Assembly (NCBI RefSeq): GCF_014649955.1
Contig: NZ_BMUA01000022.1
Location: 62,001 to 126,000, forward strand
Source: Streptomyces violascens
GTDB taxonomy: Bacteria > Actinomycetota > Actinomycetes > Streptomycetales > Streptomycetaceae
Length of the DNA stretch: 64,000 nucleotides
Reading direction: 5' to 3'
Of this stretch, positions 34,914 through 43,462 are shown piece by piece. Positions within the stretch are counted from its first letter, which is position 1, and every line of letters starts with the position of its first letter. Below the pieces are notes generated by a model, which saw nothing but the letters and a program-made list of their open reading frames with translations, was not told where the DNA came from and ran no database searches. Made by a program: the position numbers and the translations under genes.

Positions 34914-36110
34914 ATGCGACCGACCGCGTTCCCCGCCACCAGCCCGTTCTCCCGCCGCAGCCTGCTGCGCGCCCTCGGCGGCGGCGCAGCCCTTGCCGGG
35001 CTGGCCGGCTGCGGAGTCCCCGCGGCGTACGTCGAACCGGGCGACCGGGCAGGGCGCGACCGCTCGGCGGCCGACAAGTCCCTCACCTTCGCGAACTGGC
35101 CGCTCTACATAGACGTCGACGACAACGACGCCTCCAAGCGCCCCTCCCTGGACGCCTTCGCCAAGAGCACCGGGATCTCCGTCACGTACACCGAGGAGAT
35201 CAACGACAACGACGAGTTCTTCGGGAAGATCAGTCCGGCCCTGATGAACCACCAGGAGACCGGCCGGGACCTGATGGTGATCAGCGACTGGATGGCGGCC
35301 CGGTTCGTGCGGCTCGGCTGGGTGCAGGAGATGGACCGCGCCAAGCAGCCCAACGTCACCCGCTACCTCGACCCCCAGCTGCGCACCCCCGCCTTCGACA
35401 ACGGGCGCCTGCACAGCGTCCCGTGGCAGTCCGGGATCACCGGCATCGCGTACAACAAGAAGAAGCTCGGCCGCGAGCTCCAGCACGTCAGCGACCTGTG
35501 GGACCCGCGGCTCGCGGGCAAGGTGACGCTGTTCTCCGGGCTCGACGAGTCCTTCGCGCTCCTGATGCAGGGCAACGGCGTCGACATCACGAAGTGGACC
35601 GCTGCCGACTTCCACCGGATGTGCGACCAGGTCGAGAAGCTGGTCGCCAAGAAGCAGATCCGCCGCTTCACCGGCAACGACTACACCAGTGACCTCAACA
35701 AGGGCGACGTCCTGGCCTGCCAGGCCTACAGCGGCGACGTGTTCCAGCTGAAGGCGGACAACCCCGACATCGAGTTCGTGGTGCCCGAGGAGGGCGCGGA
35801 GCTCTGGGCCGAATCGATGATGATCCCCAACCTGGCCCGCCACAAGGCGAACGCGGAGGCCCTGGTCGACTACTACTACGACCCCCGGGTCGCGGCCGAA
35901 CTGGCCGCCTCGGTCAACTACGTCTGCCCGGTCCCCGCCGCCCGTGACGTCCTCGCCTCCTCCAAGGACAAGGGCGAGGCCGAACTCGCCGAGGACCCGC
36001 TGATCTTCCCCGACGACGCGATGCGGGGGCGGCTCGCGATCGCCCGGGACATCACGTCGGAGGAACGGGCGGAGTTCGCGAAGCGGTGGAACGCGATTGT
36101 GGGGTTGTAG
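34914..36110 (+). CDS. Polyamine ABC transporter binding protein (PotD-like), orphan
   Basis: Periplasmic-type binding lipoprotein for spermidine or putrescine. A twin-arginine signal (RRSLLRALGG, Arg 14-15) ends in a lipobox with C33, so export as a folded protein by Tat and then lipidation is expected. PotD-like core: FANWPLYIDVDDND, GNDYTSDLNKGDVLACQAYSGDVFQ. Length 398. No permease or ATPase adjoins it; it may share PotABC from 46-49 kb. Confidence 0.88.
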   Translation: MRPTAFPATSPFSRRSLLRALGGGAALAGLAGCGVPAAYVEPGDRAGRDRSAADKSLTFANWPLYIDVDDNDASKRPSLDAFAKSTGISVTYTEEINDNDEFFGKISPALMNHQETGRDLMVISDWMAARFVRLGWVQEMDRAKQPNVTRYLDPQLRTPAFDNGRLHSVPWQSGITGIAYNKKKLGRELQHVSDLWDPRLAGKVTLFSGLDESFALLMQGNGVDITKWTAADFHRMCDQVEKLVAKKQIRRFTGNDYTSDLNKGDVLACQAYSGDVFQLKADNPDIEFVVPEEGAELWAESMMIPNLARHKANAEALVDYYYDPRVAAELAASVNYVCPVPAARDVLASSKDKGEAELAEDPLIFPDDAMRGRLAIARDITSEERAEFAKRWNAIVGL

Positions 36111-36125
36111 GGGGCGGCCCTTGTT

Positions 36126-36139
36126 TTGAACACGTTCAA
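36126..36139. promoter_or_regulatory. TetR/KstR-type operator palindrome
   Basis: TTGAACACGTTCAA is a perfect palindrome and fits the TnnAACnnGTTnnA pattern bound by KstR and related TetR repressors. It sits 22 bases before the ATG of a small membrane protein gene. Confidence 0.55.
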
Positions 36140-36160
36140 CGGAGGCGTACGCTTGCGATC

Positions 36161-36688
36161 ATGAGCGAGCGAAACGCCCTGTTGCGGCGTATCCGCGTGT
36201 GGTTGGTCGTCTTCATCGTCTGTCTCGTGCTGAGCGGGCTGACGGCCTTTCCCCTGGTCCATGAACTGCACTGGACGCAGTCCCTGTTGCGGAACACGCC
36301 GCTGGGCGACTGGCTGCCGGGGCTCAGTGTCTGGATCGACCGGGTGCGGTACGGGCTTGATTCCGCGGATGCCGAGTACCCGTTCCTGCTGTACGGGACG
36401 GACTGGCTGGCCTTCGCCCATCTCGTCATCGCGGTCGCGTTCTACGGGCCGCTGCGCGATCCCGTCCGCAATATCTGGGTCGTCGAGTTCGGGATGATCG
36501 CCTGTGCGGGGATCGTCCCGCTCGCGCTGATCTGCGGGCCCATCAGAGGGATTCCCCTCTGGTGGTCGGTGATCGACATGTCCTTCGGGGTGTTCGGGGT
36601 GATCCCGCTGTACGTGGTGCGGCGCAAGGTCAAGGCGCTGGAGGCGATGGGGGCGGGGGAGCCGGTGGCGGTGCCGGTTCCGGTGTGA
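36161..36688 (+). CDS. Small integral membrane protein of unknown function
   Basis: A 175-residue protein with four likely membrane segments (about 12-32, 83-98, 110-130 and 138-152). No enzyme motif recognised. ATG at 36161; GGAGG is 15 bases upstream, far for a ribosome-binding site. An upstream TTGAACACGTTCAA palindrome suggests control by a TetR-type repressor whose gene is not adjacent. Convergent with the serine hydrolase. Confidence 0.7.
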   Translation: MSERNALLRRIRVWLVVFIVCLVLSGLTAFPLVHELHWTQSLLRNTPLGDWLPGLSVWIDRVRYGLDSADAEYPFLLYGTDWLAFAHLVIAVAFYGPLRDPVRNIWVVEFGMIACAGIVPLALICGPIRGIPLWWSVIDMSFGVFGVIPLYVVRRKVKALEAMGAGEPVAVPVPV

Positions 36689-36698
36689 GGGCGGGCGG

Positions 36699-37907
36699 TC
36701 AGGCGGGGTCCGGGGCGCCGAAGGCGGCGATCATGACGTGCATGGCCGTGGGGTTCATGTCCGAGCCCTTCGCGTCCGTGGAGTTGACGCTGTAGACCAG
36801 GGTCCGCGAGAGCGCCCCGGTGGGCGACACCGTCGCCGCGATCGCGGTGTTGTAGCCCCAGCGCCCGCCCGTCTTGCCCCACACGTCGTGGCCGCCGAGC
36901 CGTATCGTCGACAGACCCGCGCTGTACGCGGCCGGCTTGCCCGTCTTCATGTCGCGCACCGACGCGTCGGGCAGGGTGAACATCTCCTTCAGCTGCGGGC
37001 CGCGCACCACCTGGCCGGTGAACAGGGCGCGCGTGAAGCGCTCCAGGTCGGCCGTGGTCGAGATCAGATCGCCCGCCGCGAAGGTGTCCCCGGCGCCCCA
37101 CACCGTCACGTCCCGCAGCTCGGTCGAGCCGTCCGGCTTCGTGAACACCTGGTAGCCGTGGTTGTGCGGGCCGCGGATGGCGGGGTCGGCGCCGGGCACG
37201 TAGGTGTGGGTCAGGTGCAGGGGCCGCAGGATGCGGGTGGCGAGCTGATGGGCGTACGCGTCGCCCGTGACCCGCTCGATCAGGAGGCCGGCCACCGTGT
37301 AGCCGATGTTGTCGTAGTGCTGCTTGAGGCCGGGCGCGAAGTCCGGCTTCCGCGCGGTCGCCTCGCGCACGACTTCCCTCGGGTCGCTGCTCTCGAAGCG
37401 GTGCGCGTACAGGTATTCCGGGGAGTCGTCGGGTGAGCCGACGGAGGGGATGCCGCTGGTGTGGTCGAGAAGCTGACGGACTGTCACATTGCTGTATGCG
37501 GCAGGGATCAGGTCGGGCAGGTAGGCGCGCGCCGGGCGGTTCAGGTCGACCCGGCCCTCGCCCGCGAGCTGCAGCACCATGGCCGCGGTGAAGACCTTGG
37601 TGACCGAACCCGCCCGGAACCGCGCGTCCGGGTCCGCCGGGGTGTTGCTCGCCAGATCGTGCACCCCGGCACTGCCGAGCCAGTTGCCCCCGGTGCCGCC
37701 GACTCTCACCAGCGCGGCGGTCGCGTCCGCCCCCGGCTTCCCCGCCCCGGCGATGGCCGCGCGCAGGGCGGCGGTGTCGAGGGGAGCGGTCTGGTGGGCG
37801 GCGGCTCGGCTCGCCGCCGCGACGGGGGCCGGGGGTGCGGCGAGGGCGGGTCCTGCCGAGATGCCCAGGGCGAGGGCGGTGGCGATGAGGGTGGTGCGGG
37901 TGTTCAT
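36699..37907 (-). CDS. Secreted serine hydrolase (class C beta-lactamase / D,D-peptidase family)
   Basis: A 402-residue exported protein with a signal peptide (cleavage near ALA-APP, about residue 24). Active-site motifs of the serine beta-lactamase/transpeptidase fold are intact: S101-V-T-K104, YDN, and KTG in VWGKTGGRWG. Most like D-alanyl-D-alanine carboxypeptidases of Streptomyces (R61 type), which trim peptidoglycan; resistance to beta-lactams is possible but not implied. ATG preceded by GGGGCTCC, weak RBS. Confidence 0.85.
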   Translation of the reverse strand: MNTRTTLIATALALGISAGPALAAPPAPVAAASRAAAHQTAPLDTAALRAAIAGAGKPGADATAALVRVGGTGGNWLGSAGVHDLASNTPADPDARFRAGSVTKVFTAAMVLQLAGEGRVDLNRPARAYLPDLIPAAYSNVTVRQLLDHTSGIPSVGSPDDSPEYLYAHRFESSDPREVVREATARKPDFAPGLKQHYDNIGYTVAGLLIERVTGDAYAHQLATRILRPLHLTHTYVPGADPAIRGPHNHGYQVFTKPDGSTELRDVTVWGAGDTFAAGDLISTTADLERFTRALFTGQVVRGPQLKEMFTLPDASVRDMKTGKPAAYSAGLSTIRLGGHDVWGKTGGRWGYNTAIAATVSPTGALSRTLVYSVNSTDAKGSDMNPTAMHVMIAAFGAPDPA

Positions 37908-38095
37908 GGGGGCTCCGTGGCGAGGTGGACCGTTGTCGCTTGGTGGCTTCCATCCTGCGGATCCCAGGGGGTGTGCGGATCGCCGTGGCGGGGGGTTCTG
38001 GTGGCCTCGTCTTCTCGCCCGTGCGGGGCAGTCGGGTGCGTACGTCATCCCCCGGCCGGGGGAGCTGCCCCTCGCGGGCCGTGCCGCCCAAGGGC

Positions 38096-38755
38096 TCAGG
38101 ACGCAGCCCCCGCCGAGATCAGGCCCGACTCGTACGCGCAGATCACCGCCTGGATGCGGTCGCGCAGGCCCAGCTTCGCCAGCACGTTGCCCACGTGCGT
38201 CTTCACGGTGTGCTCGGAGACCGTCAGTTCGGCCGCGATCTCGGCGTTGGACAGGCCCCGGCCGAGCAGCAGCAGCGTCTCGCGTTCGCGGGCGGTCAGC
38301 GCGTCGAGGCGGGCGGAGGGGACCGGGGCGGCGGGCCTCGATGTGTACTCGGCGATCAATCGCCGTGCCACCGAGGGTGCGAGCAGCGCCTCCCCGGCCG
38401 CCACCACCCGTACCGCGTGCACCAGATCGTCCCGTCGGACGTCCTTGAGGAGGAAGCCGCTCGCCCCGGCGTGCAGCGCCTCGTACACGTACTCCTCCGA
38501 GTCGAAGGTGGTCAGCATCACCGTGCGGCAGGCGCTCGCCGCGCTGATCGCACGGCAGGCCTCTATGCCGTCCAGATGCGGCATGCGGATGTCGAGCAGC
38601 GCCACGTCGGGCGCCAGCCGGCGTACGGCGTCGACGGCCTGGATGCCGTCGCCCACCTCCGCGACCACTTCGATGTCCGGCTGCACGTCCAGGATCAGGG
38701 CGAAGCCGCTGCGCACCAGCTCCTGGTCGTCGGCCACCACCACACGGATCGTCAT
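38096..38755 (-). CDS. Response regulator, NarL/LuxR family
   Basis: A 219-residue DNA-binding response regulator. Receiver domain with phosphoacceptor D55 (VALLDIRMPHLDG) and a C-terminal LuxR helix-turn-helix (LTARERETLLLLGRGLSNAEI; HTVKTHVGNVLAKL). Its ATG overlaps the stop of the sensor kinase gene by four bases, so they are a matched pair. Target genes unknown. Confidence 0.93.
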   Translation of the reverse strand: MTIRVVVADDQELVRSGFALILDVQPDIEVVAEVGDGIQAVDAVRRLAPDVALLDIRMPHLDGIEACRAISAASACRTVMLTTFDSEEYVYEALHAGASGFLLKDVRRDDLVHAVRVVAAGEALLAPSVARRLIAEYTSRPAAPVPSARLDALTARERETLLLLGRGLSNAEIAAELTVSEHTVKTHVGNVLAKLGLRDRIQAVICAYESGLISAGAAS

Positions 38756-39978
38756 CTCCCCACCTCCGCCGAGGAGGCTATCGAGGGGGCGGGAGGCAGG
38801 GGGATGACGGCCCTGACCTCGAAGCCCCGGCCGTCCGGGCCCGGGCCCGCCGATGCCGTGCCGCCGTGCGCCGCCGCCCGTTCCCGGATGCCGATCAGGC
38901 CGTGCCCGGTACCGGGGCCCGGCGCGGTGCGGCGAGTGGGTACGGTACCGGGCCCGCCTCCGTCGTCCCGGACCGTGATCGTCAACTCCCGTACGGAGTA
39001 AGAGAGTTGTACGGATATCGTCGAGGCCGCCGCGTGCTTCACCGCGTTCGTGAGGGCCTCCTGCACGATCCGGTACACGGTCGTCCCGGCGGCCGGGGGG
39101 AGCGGGCGGGCCGTGCCTTTCGTCTCGTACGCGACCGAGGGGCCGCCGCCCAGGGAGACCCGCTCGACCAGCGCGGGCAGCGCCGCCATGCCCGGCTGCG
39201 GCTCGCGCGGGGCATCCGGAGCGGTCTCCTCCCGGAGTACTCCCAGCATCCGGCGCAGCTGCACCATCGCGTCCCGGCCCGTCTCCGAGATCGCCTCGAA
39301 CGCCGCCTCCGCCCGTGCGGGCGCCGCCCGCACCGCGACCGGGCCCGCCTCCGCCTGCACGATCATGATGCTGACCGCGTGGGAGAGGATGTCGTGCATC
39401 TCCCGGGCGATCCGGGCCCGTTCGCGCGCCGTGGCCTGCTCGGCCTCGATGCGGTTGGCCCGCTCCAGCTGCGCCGCGCGGTCCTCGACGGCCGTGGTGT
39501 AGGCCTGCCGGGTATGGGTCAGCCGCCCGAGCGCGTACGCGGCACCGAAGACGAAGAAGGAGAACATCAACTCCTTGGCGTCCTGGGTGTTGAGCGCCAC
39601 CGAGGGCACGATGAGGACCGCGACAAGGGCGGCGACGGAGATCCGTCGGCGCACCGGGGACAGCGCGGCCACCGAGTAGAGGGCGACGAGCCCCGGGTAC
39701 GGCAGCGGCTGGCCGGGCCCGTCCAGGGTGAGCTTGTACGCGGCTCCCGCCGCCAGGACCGCGAGCGTCACCGCGACCGGGGCGCGGCGCCGCCACACCA
39801 GGGGCAGCACGGCCAGCGAGGTCAGGGCGTAGTCCGCCCAGGTGGCCGGGCGCAGCCCGTCGGGCCGCTCCACGACGAACGGGATCGACATCGCCACCTG
39901 CACCAGCAGGGCGAGCCCGATGTCGACCGCCCAGCCGTTCGCCGCCCGCAGCCGTGCCGCCAGGCGTTCCCTACCCAC
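38752..39978 (-). CDS. Two-component sensor histidine kinase (HisKA_3)
   Basis: A 408-residue membrane kinase with four to six N-terminal membrane segments (residues 15-155), a short coiled linker, the HisKA_3 phosphoacceptor box (REMHDILSHAVSIM) and an HATPase_c domain (VQEALTNAVKHA; DDGGG; GHGLIGIRERAAAHGG). Typical of Streptomyces NarL-type pairs, with no extracellular sensor domain, so the signal may be membrane-derived. GTG at 39978 after GGGGGACAAGG. Confidence 0.92.
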   Translation of the reverse strand: MGRERLAARLRAANGWAVDIGLALLVQVAMSIPFVVERPDGLRPATWADYALTSLAVLPLVWRRRAPVAVTLAVLAAGAAYKLTLDGPGQPLPYPGLVALYSVAALSPVRRRISVAALVAVLIVPSVALNTQDAKELMFSFFVFGAAYALGRLTHTRQAYTTAVEDRAAQLERANRIEAEQATARERARIAREMHDILSHAVSIMIVQAEAGPVAVRAAPARAEAAFEAISETGRDAMVQLRRMLGVLREETAPDAPREPQPGMAALPALVERVSLGGGPSVAYETKGTARPLPPAAGTTVYRIVQEALTNAVKHAAASTISVQLSYSVRELTITVRDDGGGPGTVPTRRTAPGPGTGHGLIGIRERAAAHGGTASAGPGPDGRGFEVRAVIPLPPAPSIASSAEVGR

Positions 39979-40006
39979 CCCTTGTCCCCCTTCGAAACGC
40001 GGCCCT

Positions 40007-40690
40007 TCACCGCCCGGACAGGATGCCGTGCAGCGCGTCCACGCGGTTGGTGGTGATCGAATCCACTCCGTACTCGATGAGACGGCGCTGGGTGCGCGCG
40101 GTGTCCGCGGTCCACGCCGAGACGAGCATCCCGTCCCGGTGGACCCGCTCCACCAGCTCCGAACCGACAATCCCGAAGCGGTAGTTGAGCCAGCGGGGCC
40201 CAATGGCGTCGATCAGCGTCGGCCGGGGCGGGGCGGGCTTCGTCCAGGTCAGGGCGATCTCGGCGTTCGGGTCGGCGGCGCGCACCCGCAGCATGGCGAC
40301 CGGCCCCGCGCAGTAGTAGACGCGCTCGCCCGCACCGCACTCGCGGACCGTGTTCACCACCTTGCGCACCGACTCCTCGGTGGCGCCCGGCAGATCGAGC
40401 ATCACCCGGTGTGCGCCGACCGCGATCAGCGCCTGGCGCAGGGTGGGGACCCCGCCGCCGGTCACCTCCCGCACCTCGGCGTACGGCAGCTCGGCCACCG
40501 GGCGGTCCCAGTCCCACAGCCGCTTCAGCGTCTCGTCGTGCAGCAGCACGGGCACGCCGTCCTGGGTCGTGCGGACGTCGATCTCGACCGCGTCCGCGCC
40601 CCGCACCAGTGCCGAGGAGATGGAGGGGAGCGTGTTCTCGCGGACGCGGTACGGGTCGCCGCGGTGGGCCACGGCTGTCACGGTGCGCAT
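40007..40690 (-). CDS. Glycerophosphodiester phosphodiesterase
   Basis: A 227-residue cytoplasmic GDPD: hydrolyses glycerophosphodiesters to glycerol 3-phosphate and an alcohol. Catalytic motifs AHRGDPYRVRENTL (His-Arg and Glu-Asn) and VEIDVRTTQDGVPVLLHD (E, D, H) are complete. No signal peptide. The ATG at 40690 has no ribosome-binding site, and GACAAT lies nine bases before it, so the transcript may be leaderless. Confidence 0.88.
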   Translation of the reverse strand: MRTVTAVAHRGDPYRVRENTLPSISSALVRGADAVEIDVRTTQDGVPVLLHDETLKRLWDWDRPVAELPYAEVREVTGGGVPTLRQALIAVGAHRVMLDLPGATEESVRKVVNTVRECGAGERVYYCAGPVAMLRVRAADPNAEIALTWTKPAPPRPTLIDAIGPRWLNYRFGIVGSELVERVHRDGMLVSAWTADTARTQRRLIEYGVDSITTNRVDALHGILSGR

Positions 40691-40747
40691 GGGGCCATTG
40701 TCCTGAGCGGCGCCGGGGTCAGCCAGCCGGCGCCGGGTCCGAGGAGG

Positions 40748-41779
40748 TCAGCGGGCGAGCCACTTCGCCGTGTAGTCGTCGATCTCGCCGGCGAGCCGCG
40801 TCTTGCCCGCCGGGTCGAGGAACGAGGCCTCGACGGCGTTCTTCGCGAGGTCCGCGAGGCCCCGCTCGTCCAGGTCCAGAAGGCGGGCGGCGACCGCGTA
40901 CTCGTTGTTGAGGTCGCTGCCGAACATCGGCGGGTCGTCGCTGTTGATCGTGACGAGCACGCCCGCGGCCACCATCTCCTTGACGGGGTGCCGGTCCAGG
41001 TCGGGCACCACCCGCGTCGCCAGGTTGGACGTCGGGCAGACCTCCAGGGCGATCCGGTGGTCGGCGAGGTGCTTGAGGAGCGCCGGGTCCTGGGTGGCAC
41101 TCGTGCCGTGACCGATGCGCTCGGCGCGCAGCTCGATCAGCGCGTCCCAGATCGACTGCGGCCCGGTGGACTCGCCCGAGTGCGGCACGGAGTGGAGGCC
41201 CGCGGCGATGGCGCGGTCGAAGTACGGCTTGAACTGCGGCCGTGGCACCCCGATCTCGGGGCCGCCCAGGCCGAAGGAGACCAGGCCCTCGGGGCGCACC
41301 CCGTCCTCGGTGGCGAGCCGGGTCGTCTCGGCGGCGGCCTCCAGGCCGGCCTCGCCCGGAATGTCGAAGCACCAGCGCAGGACCGTGCCGAACTCGGTCT
41401 CGGCTGCCTTGCGGGCGTCCTCGATCGCGTCCATGAACGCGCGCTCGTCGATGCCGCGGCGGGTGGAGGAGAACGGCGTGATGGTCAGCTCGGCGTAGCG
41501 GATGTTCTGCCGGGCCATGTCCCGAGCCACCTCATAGGTGAGAAGGCGCACATCCTCCGGGGTCCGGATCAGGTCGACGACCGAAAGATAGACCTCGATG
41601 AAGTGGGCGAAGTCCGTGAACGTGAAGTAGTCCGCGAGCGCCTCGGGGTCGGTGGGAACCTTCGAGTCCGCGTGGCGGGCGGCCAGTTCGGCCACGATGC
41701 GCGGCGAGGCGGAGCCGACGTGGTGCACGTGGAGCTCGGCCTTGGGCAGCCCCGCGATGAAGGGGTGCAGGTCGGTCAT
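40748..41779 (-). CDS. Adenosine deaminase-family enzyme, probable 6-aminodeoxyfutalosine deaminase
   Basis: A 343-residue amidohydrolase. Metal ligands H17 and H19 (LHVHHVG), HSGES (His/Glu), RIGHGT and SDDPPMF (Asp-Asp) are in place. The LHVHHVGSASP segment differs from classical adenosine deaminases (HLHLDGA). I recall that COG1816 enzymes of this actinobacterial type, including one from S. avermitilis, deaminate 6-aminodeoxyfutalosine in the futalosine menaquinone pathway and were mislabelled as adenosine deaminases; this gene looks like that group. ATG at 41779 set by GGAGG. Confidence 0.8.
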   Translation of the reverse strand: MTDLHPFIAGLPKAELHVHHVGSASPRIVAELAARHADSKVPTDPEALADYFTFTDFAHFIEVYLSVVDLIRTPEDVRLLTYEVARDMARQNIRYAELTITPFSSTRRGIDERAFMDAIEDARKAAETEFGTVLRWCFDIPGEAGLEAAAETTRLATEDGVRPEGLVSFGLGGPEIGVPRPQFKPYFDRAIAAGLHSVPHSGESTGPQSIWDALIELRAERIGHGTSATQDPALLKHLADHRIALEVCPTSNLATRVVPDLDRHPVKEMVAAGVLVTINSDDPPMFGSDLNNEYAVAARLLDLDERGLADLAKNAVEASFLDPAGKTRLAGEIDDYTAKWLAR

Positions 41780-41920
41780 GGGGTCCTCCATGGGTCTGCC
41801 GCGAGGGTCCTCGCGCGGTCGGCGGCGTACGGCCTCCGGACGTCGGGGATCATGGTAGGCCGGGCGGTCCCGCCCTGGACCCGGGGCCGTAGCATGACGG
41901 AACCACGATGGGGGAGGCCC

Positions 41921-42640
41921 ATGTCAGACAACACCCAGCAGCCGCCGGGAGGCCAGGAGCCGCGCGACCCCTGGGCGCCGCCGGAGCACAAGGTCCCGCT
42001 GGACAAGCCGCCGGTGCACGACCAGCAGACGGTCATTTCGATACCGGGTGCCGACGGCCAGAGCGCTGCCCCGGACCAGGGAGCCCCCGCCGCTGCCGCG
42101 GCCCAGGGCCCCTTCCCGGGTGCGCCCGGACAGCAGGTGCCCGGACAGCAGGCTCCCGCACCCGGCTTCGGCGGCCCGACGCCGCCGCCCGGCCAGGCGG
42201 TGCCCGGCAGCTACGGCTACCCCAGCTACCCGCAGCAGCCCGCCCAGGGCTACCCCGGATACCCGGGCGCGGGCCAGCAGCCCGCCTACGGCTACCCCGG
42301 CTGGACCGGGATGCCCGCCCCGCAGAACGGGTTCGGCATCGCCGCGATGGTGCTCGGCATCGCCGCGTGTGTGCTCATGCTGTGCAGCATCGGTATCGCC
42401 GGCATCGTGCTCGGCACGCTCGCGCTGATCTTCGGACTGCTCGGCAAGGGCAAGGCCCGCCGCGGTGAGGCCAACAACCGGGGCCAGGCCTTGGCGGGCA
42501 TCATCATGGGCATCGTCGCAATTGTGCTCGGCGCCGCGATACTCGTCCTGGTGATCGTGACCAACTCGCTGGGACATTCCCGCTACGACGACAGCTCCTA
42601 CTCGGACTCCCTGTCGTTGTCCGTGTCCTCCGCCCGCTGA
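41921..42640 (+). CDS. DUF4190-type membrane protein with Pro/Gly/Gln-rich N-terminus
   Basis: A 239-residue protein. Residues 1-140 are low-complexity, rich in Pro, Gly, Gln and Tyr (repeats like QQPAYGYPG), then two long membrane segments of a DUF4190 domain (FGIAAMVLGIAACVLML; LAGIIMGIVAIVLGAAILV) and a short Ser-rich external tail. Such proteins are common and poorly understood in Streptomyces. ATG after GGGGGAGG. TAGCAT at about 41891 may be its -10. Confidence 0.78.
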   Translation: MSDNTQQPPGGQEPRDPWAPPEHKVPLDKPPVHDQQTVISIPGADGQSAAPDQGAPAAAAAQGPFPGAPGQQVPGQQAPAPGFGGPTPPPGQAVPGSYGYPSYPQQPAQGYPGYPGAGQQPAYGYPGWTGMPAPQNGFGIAAMVLGIAACVLMLCSIGIAGIVLGTLALIFGLLGKGKARRGEANNRGQALAGIIMGIVAIVLGAAILVLVIVTNSLGHSRYDDSSYSDSLSLSVSSAR

Positions 42641-42661
42641 GGAACGCCTCAGGCGCTTCCG

Positions 42662-42699
42662 CCCGGTGAAGGGGGTCCGCAGTGGCCCCCTTCACCGGG
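42662..42699. terminator. Bidirectional terminator between convergent genes
   Basis: A perfect 14-bp stem (42662-42675 with 42686-42699) and a 10-base loop, placed 21 bases after the DUF4190 stop and six bases before the NADAR stop. Confidence 0.8.
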
Positions 42700-42705
42700 G
42701 CGGGA

Positions 42706-43281
42706 TCAGGTGCGCAGTCGGCGCAGCTGCTCCCGCGCCTCCGTCAGCGCGAAGCCCAGCAGGTTCAGGCCGCGCCACCGCGCGGGATCGTCCGCCTCCG
42801 GCGCGTCCGCCGCCAGGCCGATGCCCCAGATCCGGTCCAGCGGGCTCGCCTCGACGAGCACCCGGTTTCCGGTGCCGAGCAAGTAGGCCCGCAGTGCCTC
42901 GTCCTGGCCGAACTTGTGCAGGCTGCCGGCCAGGACTGCCCCGTACCGCTCCCGCCGCCACACCGCCTCGTCGAAGCCGCGCACCAGGCGACCGGCCTTC
43001 TTCGCGAGCGCCGGGTTCGCCGCCGTGAGCGCCGCGCGCTCGGCCTCCGCGTCGCCGAACAGCCGCGCCTTCGACGCCATCATCCAGTGCTCGGCCGTCG
43101 CGTACTCGACACCGTCGACCACGAAGCGTGACGGCCACCACTGGCTGAAACAGCTTGGGCCGAGCGAGCCGTCCCGCTGGGGCCGGTGGCCCCAGAAATG
43201 CAGATACTTGATCCGGTCACCGTTCTTGACCTGCGCGATCAGCTGGTCGAGCGGTGCGCGGTCCCCCGTGATTTCCTCCAT
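42706..43281 (-). CDS. NADAR-family protein (YbiA-like)
   Basis: A 191-residue DUF1768/NADAR protein (KYLHFWGHRP, SQWWPSRFVVDGVEYATAEHWMM). E. coli YbiA is an N-glycosidase that cleaves riboflavin biosynthesis intermediates; other NADAR proteins act on ADP-ribosyl adducts. No toxin partner or ADP-ribosyltransferase is adjacent here. The ATG at 43281 is preferred; a GTG at 43311 would add ten residues. Confidence 0.85.
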   Translation of the reverse strand: MEEITGDRAPLDQLIAQVKNGDRIKYLHFWGHRPQRDGSLGPSCFSQWWPSRFVVDGVEYATAEHWMMASKARLFGDAEAERAALTAANPALAKKAGRLVRGFDEAVWRRERYGAVLAGSLHKFGQDEALRAYLLGTGNRVLVEASPLDRIWGIGLAADAPEADDPARWRGLNLLGFALTEAREQLRRLRT

Positions 43282-43462
43282 GCACGCGAGTCTGACAGGC
43301 GCCACTGACACTACGTCGGGCCATTCCCGCCCCGACGCGACACATGGTCGACAGATTCCGTCGCGTAACCAAAAGGCAACAACGGAATCACTTGTTGGCC
43401 AGATGTGCCTCTGCCAGGATCGTCACTCAAATCGAGCTGAAGCTACGAAGAACGTGGGCGAC

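Noticed and set aside
33267-35843. 858-codon minus-strand frame over the aldehyde dehydrogenase and PotD genes
   Set aside because: Shadow of two well-supported plus-strand genes; composition is typical of antisense frames.
39842-41920. Plus-strand frame fused in front of the DUF4190 gene
   Set aside because: It crosses the histidine kinase, GDPD and deaminase genes on the other strand. Only the part from the ATG at 41921 resembles a protein.
40748-43281. NADAR gene as part of a toxin-antitoxin or ADP-ribosylation defence system
   Set aside because: No ADP-ribosyltransferase, macrodomain or toxin gene is adjacent; neighbours are a deaminase and a DUF4190 protein in different transcription units.
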